Part shown: positions 5,921 to 12,124 of the stretch, in pieces
Layout: every line of letters starts with the position of its first letter
How positions within the stretch are numbered: the stretch's first letter is position 1
Source of the DNA: Rhodospirillales bacterium
GTDB lineage: Bacteria; Pseudomonadota; Alphaproteobacteria; Rhodospirillales; Defluviicoccaceae
Reading direction: 5' to 3'
NCBI GenBank assembly: GCA_026125865.1
Contig: JAHCKI010000042.1
Location: 1 to 12,124 of the forward strand
DNA length: 12,124 bases
Made by a program: the position numbers and the translations under genes
Notes under the pieces: model-generated
What the model was told of the DNA's origin: nothing
The model's database searches: none
The model's input: the letters and a program-made list of their open reading frames with translations, nothing else

Positions 5921-6033
5921 GTTATCGGATCGAAATCGATACAGACCTGTTTAGCCGATAGGAAATCGCGGTCTTTCCGTTAACAAGACGTAGGTCACAA
6001 AATGCAGAGGCGGGTTTCGGCCCGCCTTTGTTT
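5921..6033 (+). ncRNA. tracrRNA of the type II-C system
   Basis: The anti-repeat (5949-5984) is complementary to the CRISPR repeat: 25 unbroken pairs (5949-5973), then a 3-by-3 internal loop (TTT at 5974-5976 facing TTG of the repeat), then CCG (5977-5979) and a lower stem (5980-5984) with one bulged base and one G-U pair. This stem-bulge-stem form is what Cas9 and RNase III recognise. The tail is short: a small hairpin GAC-GTAG-GTC (5987-5996), an A-rich linker, and a terminator hairpin (6008-6027). The 5' end is predicted from the promoter at 5886-5914 and could be shorter after RNase III processing. It is read away from cas9, on the same strand as the array. Confidence 0.9.
6008..6033 (+). 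terminator. tracrRNA intrinsic terminator
   Basis: AGGCGGG (6008-6014) pairs perfectly with CCCGCCT (6021-6027) around the loop TTTCGG, followed by TTTGTTTG. It doubles as the 3' structural hairpin of the tracrRNA. Confidence 0.9.
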
Positions 6034-6240
6034 GTCATGAGATGTCTTTGGGCTGGATTCACGTATTGGCGGTCACATCGAAATCTGCCAACAGACCGCA
6101 ATATGCCGAGCTGGAAGTAACGGGTGTCGCTGTGGACGCGACGAATTGACAGCCGCAACGCTCCGGCGAACTTTAGAGGCGCCTACCGGCGGAAATCCTT
6201 TACAAAATCGTTCCTCGTCGACTTGCTCGACCTCGACGAC
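6034..6240. other. Intergenic region after tracrRNA, no gene seen
   Basis: No supported gene lies here. At the right end TCGTCGA (6215-6221) is the reverse complement of TCGACGA (6233-6239), a 7-bp hairpin directly behind the stop codon of the small minus-strand gene at 6241. It may be its weak terminator, since the T-run that follows on that strand is short and about 8 bases away. Confidence 0.35.
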
Positions 6241-6372
6241 CTAACCCAATAAGTGGTGGACGGCGATTGCGATGGTACTCACCGTCAAAACGGCCGAGCA
6301 CATACAGAGCAGGAAGCCAATCCATCCGGCATCCCGATCCGGATCGCGCCGTGATGTATTCGTAAAGAACAT
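6241..6372 (-). CDS. Small single-span membrane protein, function unknown
   Basis: I do not recognise this protein. From the ATG at 6372 it is 43 residues: a polar, charged N-terminus (residues 1-16, TSRRDPDRDAG), then one hydrophobic stretch from about Trp17 to Val38 (FLLCMCSAVLTVSTIAIAV), then HHLLG. That layout fits a small inner-membrane protein with the charged N-terminus probably in the cytoplasm. A weak AAGGG ribosome-binding site lies 7 nt before this ATG. The frame is open further upstream to 6564, but the added 64 residues look non-coding, so I prefer the short form. It stands alone between the tracrRNA and a gene-poor stretch. A chance reading frame cannot be excluded. Confidence 0.4.
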   Translation of the reverse strand: MFFTNTSRRDPDRDAGWIGFLLCMCSAVLTVSTIAIAVHHLLG

Positions 6373-7556
6373 CGTGGCGCCCTTGGGGATCGATCCGAAC
6401 GGACTTCGGCTCGGATCGGGCGCACCAAATTTCGGGTGGATGACGTGTCCGGCCGTCAGACCAAGGTGTCGGCTTGCTTGGGCATGCATGACGAGCCTCA
6501 CGGGCAAAAACGCGACTGAGTATTCTTTATGGCAAATCAAGAAAAATTCGTAAATAGAGGTCATTACGTAGGGGTTTGGAGTCCTGCCAAGATCGCCGCC
6601 GATGGAAAATGCCGAATCAATGTTCGGTTTCAGGGGGCATTTTCACGGGTTGCAAAGGATTTTGGGTTACAACGATGCCATCGGTGACGGGTTTCGCCGA
6701 GGAAGGGCTCCGCCGATGCAACATTTTTTGAATATTTTGAAGCGCATAGACTGGAACCGTGGTCCCATCATCGATTGGAACGACTATCGGGTGCGATACA
6801 TGCGCGCGTACGGGTTTCCCTTGATCCATTGGTCCGACAATGGCCGGGCCGGAATTCTATTCGTTGGTCCCGTGTCCATGGCTTTCAATTTGCAGCCTCT
6901 TCAGTGGCAGTAACGCGACCGATGTAACGGTTGTAATCAACCGAAAACCGAGAGGGTGAGAACGGGATCATCCACACGAGTCCTGTGGATAACCCTGTTG
7001 GCAACCATGCTCCATTTCGAAAAAGCCGATAGATCCCTGACACTTCTCCGTAGTGCCTACTTTTTGTGCAAAATGTAACATATTGAATTCAAATGATATT
7101 ATAGGCTTTGTGGTAATGGAGTGGCGCCGATGGGGGCAGCCGATGGTGTCGTCGACGCGAATTTGCTGCGGTTGCGTTGTTGTGAACAATTTGAAACCGG
7201 AGGCGGGAATTTGAGCCGGCGAGAGCTACCAAAAAAGGCTGGTTGACGAAGGACTTGGGGGACGGTGGGTATCCCCGAATGGGGTATTTTTCGACCATCG
7301 CATTGCACCGCCCGCGTGCCAAGTCTACACGTTTCGCGGTAGCAAGAATATAGATTTACAACTGTATAACTTATTTCTTGCACGTGGTGTCGTGGGTGCC
7401 GGGGCTCGGCGGCGGTGAACGAGCCGTTTTTTCGCCACTACCATCGCTTGCGTTCGCCGGCCGCCGAAACATATTTCTTTCATGGGTCATTGGGGGGCCG
7501 AGCGTCGCCTCAGGGAGGGGCGCGAGGTTCTGTCCAAGTGGAGGGATTTCGCCACC
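6373..7556. other. Gene-poor region upstream of clpB
   Basis: Nothing here can be called a gene with confidence. Two overlapping frames compete at 6602-6913 (plus, 103 codons, Trp-rich) and 6617-6829 (minus, 70 codons, Pro/Val-rich). Neither has a good ribosome-binding site or a recognised motif. CGGTTG-TAAT-CAACCG (6928-6943) forms a 6-bp hairpin. A pair of DnaA-box-like sites lies at 6968-6992. The stretch around 7055-7110 is AT-rich. The clpB promoter should lie in the last few hundred bases; TATAAC at 7365-7370 is a possible -10, but it lacks a good -35, and I could not find a clear heat-shock (sigma-32) promoter. Confidence 0.4.
6968..6992. promoter_or_regulatory. Two inverted DnaA-box-like sites
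   Basis: TTATCCACA, the consensus DnaA box, occurs on the minus strand at 6992-6984. TCATCCACA (one mismatch) occurs on the plus strand at 6968-6976. Together they make an inverted repeat with a 7-base centre. An AT-rich stretch begins about 60 bases to the right. This could be a DnaA-controlled site or chance; there are too few boxes to call an origin. Confidence 0.35.
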
Positions 7557-10148
7557 ATGAATCTCGAAAGATATACGGAACGCTGCAAAGGGTTTCTGCA
7601 ATCGGCGCAAACGCTGGCGCTTCGCAGCAATCACCAGCAACTCTCGCCGTTGCACCTTCTTAAGGTGCTCTTGGACGATCGGGAGGGGCTCGCCGCAAAT
7701 TTGATCCGCGCCGCGGGCGGCGATCCGGCGCGGGCCTTGAGGGACAGCGAAACCGAACTCGGCAAGGTGCCGCAGGTATCCGGCGGGTCGGGTCAAGTCT
7801 ATATGGCGGCGGAGACGGCGCGATTGTTCGAGCAGGCGGAGCAGATCGCCGACAAGGCCGGCGACAGCTTCGTGACGGCGGAACGGCTGCTCTTGGCCTT
7901 GGCGCTGGCGACCGGAACATCGGCCGCCAAGGTTCTTGCCGACGCCGGTCTGACGCCACAGAACCTCAACCGCGCCATCGAGGAGCTTCGCAAGGGGCGG
8001 ACCGCCAACAGCGCCACGGCGGAGGACAGCTACGACGCGCTCAAGAAGTATGCCCGCGACCTCACCGCCGCTGCCGCCGAGGGCAAATTGGATCCGGTCA
8101 TCGGCCGCGACGAGGAGATCCGCCGCACCGTGCAGGTCTTGTCGCGCCGCACCAAGAACAATCCGGTGCTGATCGGCGAGCCCGGCGTCGGCAAGACCGC
8201 CATCGTCGAGGGGCTTGCCCAGCGCATTGTCAAGGGCGACGTGCCCGAGACCCTGAAGGACAAGACACTGATGGTCCTCGATCTGGGGGCGTTGGTGGCC
8301 GGCGCCAAGTTCCGGGGCGAATTCGAGGAGCGTTTGAAGGCGGTGCTGTCCGAGGTGTCGGCCCGCGAGGGCGAGGTCATTTTGTTCATCGACGAAATGC
8401 ACACCATCGTCGGTGCCGGCGCTGCCGAAGGCTCCATGGACGCGTCCAACCTGCTGAAGCCGGCCCTTGCCCGTGGCGAGATGCATTGTATCGGCGCCAC
8501 CACCCTCAATGAGTACCGAAAGCACGTGGAAAAGGATGCCGCGTTGGCGCGGCGCTTCCAGCCGGTGTACGTTTCGCAGCCGACCGTTGAGGATAGCATC
8601 TCCATTCTTCGCGGCCTGAAGGAGAAGTACGAACTGCACCACGGTGTCCGCATCACCGACGCCGCCATCGTCAGCGCAGCGACGCTGTCAAACCGATATA
8701 TTACAGACCGTTTTTTGCCCGATAAGGCCATCGACCTGATGGACGAGGCGGCCAGCCGGTTGCGCATGGAAGTGGATTCCAAGCCGGAGGAGATCGACGA
8801 ACTGGACCGCCGCATCATCCAGCTCAAGATCGAGCGGGAGGCCCTGAAGAAGGAAACCGACGCGGCCTCCAAGGGCCGTGTCGAAAACCTCGAAAAGGAG
8901 CTGTCCGAGCTGGAATCCAAGTCGAACGAACTGACGGCCCAGTGGTCGGCGGAAAAGCAGGCGCTGGCCGGCGCCACCAAGCTCAAGGAGGAACTGGAGC
9001 AGGCCCGCTTCGAGGTGCAGAAGTTCATGCGCGAAGGCCAGTATGACAAGGCCGGTCAGCTCCAATACTCGGTCATTCCCGAACTCGAAGCGAAAATCAA
9101 GGCGGCGGAGGATGCGGAGCAGCATCGCATGTTGGAAGAGGCGGTGACGGACGAGCATGTGGCATCGGTCGTGTCCCGCTGGACCGGCGTGCCCGTCGAC
9201 AAGATGCTGGAAGGCGAGCGCGAGAAGCTGTTGCGGATGGAAGACAACCTGCGCAAGCGGGTGGTTGGCCAGGACGAAGCATTGACGGCCGTTGCCCAGG
9301 CCGTGCGCCGGGCGCGCGCCGGCCTGCAGGACGCCAACCGGCCCATCGGCTCATTTCTGTTTCTCGGCCCCACCGGCGTCGGCAAGACCGAACTTTGCAA
9401 GGCGCTGGCTGAGTTTCTGTTCGACGACGAGACGGCGATGGTTCGCGTCGACATGTCCGAATACATGGAGAAACACGCCGTGGCGCGCCTGATCGGGGCG
9501 CCGCCGGGATACGTCGGCTACGAGGAGGGCGGGGCACTGACCGAGGCCGTGCGCCGCCGGCCTTATCAGGTGATTCTATTCGACGAGGTGGAAAAGGCCC
9601 ACCCCGATGTCTTCAACGTGTTGCTACAGGTGTTGGACGACGGCCGTCTGACCGACGGGCAAGGCCGAACCGTCGATTTCCGCAACGCCATCATCGTTTT
9701 GACTTCCAACCTGGGCGGCGACATCCTCGCCATGCAAGGGGAAGGTCACGATTCCTCGGAGGTGCGCGATCAGGTGTTGGCGATGGTTCGCGCCGCGTTC
9801 CGGCCGGAGTTTCTCAATCGACTGGATGAGATCATCCTTTTCCATCGATTGTTCCCCGAGCACATGGACACCATTGTCGAGATACAGTTGGAACGCCTCA
9901 AACACCTTCTCGCCGATCGCAAGATCACGTTGGCGTTGGACGGGGCGGCGATCTCCTGGCTGGCGAAGCAAGGCTACGATCCGGTCTACGGCGCAAGACC
10001 ATTGAAACGGGTCATTCAAAGACATCTGCAAAATCCGCTGGCGTCGCTGATCCTGGAAGGACGCCTCACCGATGGGGCAACGGCGACCGTTTCGGCGGGA
10101 GAGAGCGGCCTGATCATCAATGGTGCGGCGGCGGCCGACGCCGCATGA
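7557..10148 (+). CDS. clpB: ATP-dependent protein disaggregase ClpB
   Basis: ClpB is a cytosolic hexameric AAA+ chaperone that, with DnaK, pulls proteins out of aggregates after heat stress. I start it at the ATG at 7557 (MNLERYTERCKGFLQSAQ), with GGAGGG at 7540-7545 some 11 nt upstream. An in-frame ATG at 7482 would add 25 residues not expected in the family. The 863 residues match the usual length of about 860. Order: N-domain (1-145); first ATPase with Walker A GEPGVGKT (207-214), Walker B VILFIDE (274-280) and Arg332/333; coiled-coil middle domain (about 397-525), which marks ClpB rather than ClpA or ClpC; second ATPase with Walker A GPTGVGKT (604-611), Walker B VILFDE (672-677) and Arg755; and a C-terminal domain with YGARPLKRVIQ. 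All key residues are present. It is convergent with the rhomboid gene, with 3 nt between the stops. Confidence 0.99.
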   Translation: MNLERYTERCKGFLQSAQTLALRSNHQQLSPLHLLKVLLDDREGLAANLIRAAGGDPARALRDSETELGKVPQVSGGSGQVYMAAETARLFEQAEQIADKAGDSFVTAERLLLALALATGTSAAKVLADAGLTPQNLNRAIEELRKGRTANSATAEDSYDALKKYARDLTAAAAEGKLDPVIGRDEEIRRTVQVLSRRTKNNPVLIGEPGVGKTAIVEGLAQRIVKGDVPETLKDKTLMVLDLGALVAGAKFRGEFEERLKAVLSEVSAREGEVILFIDEMHTIVGAGAAEGSMDASNLLKPALARGEMHCIGATTLNEYRKHVEKDAALARRFQPVYVSQPTVEDSISILRGLKEKYELHHGVRITDAAIVSAATLSNRYITDRFLPDKAIDLMDEAASRLRMEVDSKPEEIDELDRRIIQLKIEREALKKETDAASKGRVENLEKELSELESKSNELTAQWSAEKQALAGATKLKEELEQARFEVQKFMREGQYDKAGQLQYSVIPELEAKIKAAEDAEQHRMLEEAVTDEHVASVVSRWTGVPVDKMLEGEREKLLRMEDNLRKRVVGQDEALTAVAQAVRRARAGLQDANRPIGSFLFLGPTGVGKTELCKALAEFLFDDETAMVRVDMSEYMEKHAVARLIGAPPGYVGYEEGGALTEAVRRRPYQVILFDEVEKAHPDVFNVLLQVLDDGRLTDGQGRTVDFRNAIIVLTSNLGGDILAMQGEGHDSSEVRDQVLAMVRAAFRPEFLNRLDEIILFHRLFPEHMDTIVEIQLERLKHLLADRKITLALDGAAISWLAKQGYDPVYGARPLKRVIQRHLQNPLASLILEGRLTDGATATVSAGESGLIINGAAAADAA

Positions 10149-10151
10149 CCA

Positions 10152-10868
10152 TCACCTCCGTGACCACGGACCCCGTCGGCGAGGTTGGCGCGGTCGTCGG
10201 GTGAGCCATAGGGCGATAGCGAGACCGGCGGCGAAACCGCCGATATGTGCCCACCAGGCGATGCCGCCGCCGGTTGGGCTGTCGCCCCACGAGGACCAGC
10301 CGCCGAGGATCTGGAACAGGAACCAGATGCCGGTGAAGATCACCGCCGGCAAATGGAAGATCAGCGGGAAAATGAAGAAGATGGGCTGCACGACCGCCAC
10401 CTTGGCGCGCGGGTGGAAACGGGTGAAACCACCGAGCACGCCGGCGATGGCGCCCGACGCGCCGAGGGCCGGCACCACCGAGTCCAGATTGAAAAGCAGA
10501 TGGGCAATGCTGCCGGCGGCGCCGCACGTCAAATAGAACAACAGAAATCGCCAGGGACCGAGGCGGTCCTCCACGGGCAAGCCGAACAGCCACAGCGTCC
10601 ACATGTTGACGATGAGATGGAGGGCGCCGCCGTGCATGAAGGTGTTGGACAGTATGGGCAGCAGGTTGGTGGGATCGAAGCCGTAGGCGCGGGCCGCCGC
10701 CGGATGGCCGTAGACGGCCGGGACCAGCGCATAGGTGGCGATGAATTCGTTGGCTTTCCGCGGGGATAGGCCCAGTTGAATAAAATAGACAGCGATGTTG
10801 ATGACGATCAGACTCATCGTCACGACGGGGGAGGTGGCGGTGGAAACCGCTACTCGGAATGGGATCAT
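10152..10868 (-). CDS. Rhomboid family intramembrane serine protease
   Basis: Rhomboids cut transmembrane substrates inside the membrane with a Ser-His dyad. The 238-residue product has the catalytic serine in GASGAIAG (Ser138) and the catalytic histidine in AHIGGFAAG (His208). The oxyanion-site residues are in HLIVNMW (His84, Asn88), and the WR motif after the L1 loop is in GPWRFLLFY. About six hydrophobic spans can be placed near 14-33, 76-97, 106-126, 136-150, 160-186 and 203-222, as in GlpG-type enzymes without extra domains. The C-terminal tail (223-238) is very Arg-rich and should face the cytoplasm. The start at 10868 gives the common family opening MIPFR...PVVT, although no good ribosome-binding site precedes it. 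The natural substrate is unknown. It is convergent with clpB. Confidence 0.96.
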   Translation of the reverse strand: MIPFRVAVSTATSPVVTMSLIVINIAVYFIQLGLSPRKANEFIATYALVPAVYGHPAAARAYGFDPTNLLPILSNTFMHGGALHLIVNMWTLWLFGLPVEDRLGPWRFLLFYLTCGAAGSIAHLLFNLDSVVPALGASGAIAGVLGGFTRFHPRAKVAVVQPIFFIFPLIFHLPAVIFTGIWFLFQILGGWSSWGDSPTGGGIAWWAHIGGFAAGLAIALWLTRRPRQPRRRGPWSRR

Positions 10869-11094
10869 GGCGCCAACGTAAGTGACGCGAACCCTTCCGG
10901 CAACACGTGGTCACGCGCTTCCGTCGACGTACCAACATGCGGTGCGCGGGCGGCCGTACCCAATCAGCGGTACGGCGAAACTAGAGCACGGTGCGATTGG
11001 GCCCAGTCAGCCTAATCGCTCGGTCGTGCTCTATGTGATTGTTTTCTAGAGCAAACCCATGCGATCAGGTGACTCGACCTGATCGCATTTTGCT
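10869..11094. other. Intergenic region with two palindromic elements
   Basis: No gene is seen. The left part lies upstream of the rhomboid start and should hold its promoter, but no clear one is visible. The right part is filled by two large palindromes (10982-11033 and 11045-11099), annotated separately. The second reaches into the stop codon of the M23 peptidase gene. Confidence 0.5.
10982..11033. repeat. Imperfect palindrome, possible intergenic repeat element (first)
   Basis: TAGAGCACG (10982-10990) pairs with CGTGCTCTA (11025-11033). After a small internal loop, GCGATTGGGC (10993-11002) pairs with GCCTAATCGC (11010-11019) with one G-T pair, around a 7-base loop. The outer arms share the TAGAGCA core with the second palindrome 12 bases away, so the two may be related copies of one element family. 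Confidence 0.7.
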
Positions 11095-11099
11095 CTAGA
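11045..11099. repeat. Long palindrome, alphaproteobacterial intergenic repeat-like element (second)
   Basis: TCTAGAGCAAA (11045-11055) pairs with TTTGCTCTAGA (11089-11099). ATGCGATCAGGT (11059-11070) pairs with ACCTGATCGCAT (11077-11088) around the loop GACTCG. All 23 pairs are perfect; only CCC (11056-11058) is bulged. Palindromes bounded by TCTAGAGC and GCTCTAGA are scattered through many alphaproteobacterial genomes (REP/RIME-like). The terminal TCTAGA supplies the TAG stop of the M23 gene. No T-run follows on either strand, so it is not a classic terminator. Confidence 0.8.
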
Positions 11100-12124
11100 G
11101 GTGGCCGGGACGCGGTGTCGGAACCAAGGGGAAGGTGTACGCGGCGTGGCGGCCATTCCCCGGGTCGGTGTCGGCTTCGGCGAATTCCATGGCGCCGGTA
11201 CCTGGGACCAGGGACGCGAACTGGTGCTTGCTGGAAGCGACGAAAGCGCGGAAATCCGCCAATTGCTGCCCTGACAGCTTGCGTCCCGGCAGGCGCTTCA
11301 GCAACATCGGATTGATCTGCTTGCCGTTCAGCAACACTTCGTAGTGCAGGTGCGGCCCGGTCGAACGCCCGGTATTGCCCACGTAGCCGATGACCTGTCC
11401 CTGCTTCACTTTCGACCCGGCGCGCAATCCCCGCGCAAACCGGTTCATGTGGGCGTAGGCGGTGGCATAGCCGGCGTGGTGGGTGATGCGCGCATACTTT
11501 CCGTATCCGCTTTTGCGGCCGATCTCCGCGATACGGCCGTCACCAGCCGCGAAGATGGGGGTCCCGATCGGGGCCGCGAAGTCGACGCCCTGGTGCATGC
11601 GGCTGTACCCCAGAATGGGATGGCGGCGCATGCCGTAGCGGGACGACAGCCGGGCGCCGTCGACCGGTGTCCGCATCAACGGCTTGCGGGCGCTGCGGCC
11701 GTCTTCCTCGTAGAAATCGGCGAAGCCGTCGGCGCTTTCGTATCGGTAAAGAATACGCCTTTGGCCGCTCAATGTAAGCGCCGCAGCAATGACATGGCCG
11801 GCGCGGGTCTGCGTACTATCCTCGACCCCGAGCCGTTCGAACAGCACTTCAATGTTGTCGCCGCTCCGAACCTCGCGCTGAAAGTCCACGTCCCAAGAAT
11901 ACATCTTCAGGACTTCCGCCAGCACCGGAACCGGAATGCCGGCCTTTTCGCCGGCCGCGAACAGGCTGGAACGGATGGTCGCCGATGCGCCGAACACGGT
12001 GCGTGTGATCTCGGCCTCTTCCTTGGCGGCTGCAAAAGCGCCATCGGTGGTGCGGCGGACGACGATGCGATCGGGAAAAGCGACGCCGAAGGAAAAACCG
12101 CGCAATTGCGCGGCGTCACCGGCA
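11095..12124 (-). CDS. M23 family metallopeptidase, peptidoglycan endopeptidase (5' end outside window)
   Basis: This enzyme should cut cross-link peptides of peptidoglycan in the periplasm. The frame stays open to the window edge (342 residues visible), so the N-terminus, with any signal peptide or membrane anchor, is missing; a TTG at 12105 is not a convincing start. Counting from that codon, residues about 40-95 (SSLFAAGEKAGIPVPVLAEV, then SWDVDFQREVRSGDNIEVLF) resemble the middle domain of MepM/Csd3-type proteins. The C-terminal LytM domain has zinc ligands His171 and Asp175 (in RMHQGVDFAAP) and His254 in the HLH motif of GPHLHYEV, plus His219 (in YAHM) and His252, so it looks catalytically active. 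The last 65 residues are a low-complexity tail ending PRPGHL. The stop codon lies inside the palindrome at 11045-11099. It is probably a relative of MepM. Confidence 0.93.
   Translation of the reverse strand, partial: AGDAAQLRGFSFGVAFPDRIVVRRTTDGAFAAAKEEAEITRTVFGASATIRSSLFAAGEKAGIPVPVLAEVLKMYSWDVDFQREVRSGDNIEVLFERLGVEDSTQTRAGHVIAAALTLSGQRRILYRYESADGFADFYEEDGRSARKPLMRTPVDGARLSSRYGMRRHPILGYSRMHQGVDFAAPIGTPIFAAGDGRIAEIGRKSGYGKYARITHHAGYATAYAHMNRFARGLRAGSKVKQGQVIGYVGNTGRSTGPHLHYEVLLNGKQINPMLLKRLPGRKLSGQQLADFRAFVASSKHQFASLVPGTGAMEFAEADTDPGNGRHAAYTFPLVPTPRPGHL

Noticed and set aside
6602..6913. Competing frames on plus (6602-6913) and minus (6617-6829)
   Set aside because: Neither has a good ribosome-binding site, a recognised motif or convincing composition, and each could be the shadow of the other. 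They are kept only as a note in the gene-poor region.
7273..7291. CCCC-GAAT-GGGG followed by TATTTTT, terminator-like
   Set aside because: The stem has only four pairs and cannot be extended, and no plus-strand gene ends just upstream.
7371..8642. Minus-strand frame of 423 codons
   Set aside because: It is antisense to clpB, in the manner typical of GC-rich genes, with a His/Arg/Leu-rich composition and no domain.
10117..10938. Minus-strand frame of 273 codons overlapping the rhomboid gene
   Set aside because: It is an out-of-frame, Arg/His/Pro-rich reading of the rhomboid gene, which has clear catalytic motifs in its own frame.

Overview
This window looks like chromosomal DNA from a GC-rich alphaproteobacterium, probably in or near the Rhodospirillales. 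That placement is inferred from base composition, the type II-C Cas9 and its repeat family, the ClpB, rhomboid and M23 proteins, and an intergenic palindrome that starts and ends in TCTAGAGC/GCTCTAGA, a style common in alphaproteobacteria. I could not test it by a database search.

Left edge (1-903): the 5' part of a leftward gene for a LamG/concanavalin-A-like (jelly-roll) domain protein, cut by the window edge. A gene-poor stretch of about 500 bases follows and acts as the CRISPR leader side. It contains a ten-C run, a matching inverted repeat, and the sequence ATTTGAGA directly against the first repeat.

CRISPR-Cas locus (904-6033): a complete, compact type II-C system. The array has eight identical 36-bp repeats and seven spacers (six of 30 bp, one of 31 bp), followed by an intrinsic terminator with a GAAA loop. 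Convergent to it, on the minus strand, is a tightly packed cas9-cas1-cas2 operon: cas9 and cas1 overlap by ATGA, and cas1 and cas2 are 2 nt apart. Upstream of cas9, on the plus strand, is a tracrRNA gene with a promoter, a 25-nt perfect anti-repeat, a short tail and an intrinsic terminator. Its promoter lies in the same 50 bases as the predicted cas9 promoter. Array and tracrRNA are both read on the plus strand, as their pairing requires. There is no csn2 or cas4, hence subtype II-C. Each repeat carries a promoter-like pair, TTGGAC-N17-TAAACT, so each spacer may be transcribed from the repeat before it, as is known in Neisseria. The anti-repeat differs from the repeat exactly at these promoter positions.

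Middle (6034-7556): poor in genes. I support only a 43-residue single-span membrane protein on the minus strand. A pair of inverted DnaA boxes lies near 6980, next to an AT-rich stretch.

Right part (7557-12124): ordinary chromosomal genes. These are clpB (disaggregase) on the plus strand, a convergent rhomboid intramembrane protease whose stop lies 3 nt away, a gap with two large imperfect palindromes (one supplies the stop codon of the next gene), and a 5'-truncated M23 peptidoglycan endopeptidase on the minus strand.

Together, the cas genes and the two RNAs form a self-sufficient adaptive immunity module set between unrelated genes. Cas1-Cas2 would capture spacers, and Cas9 with the crRNA:tracrRNA duplex would cut matching DNA.
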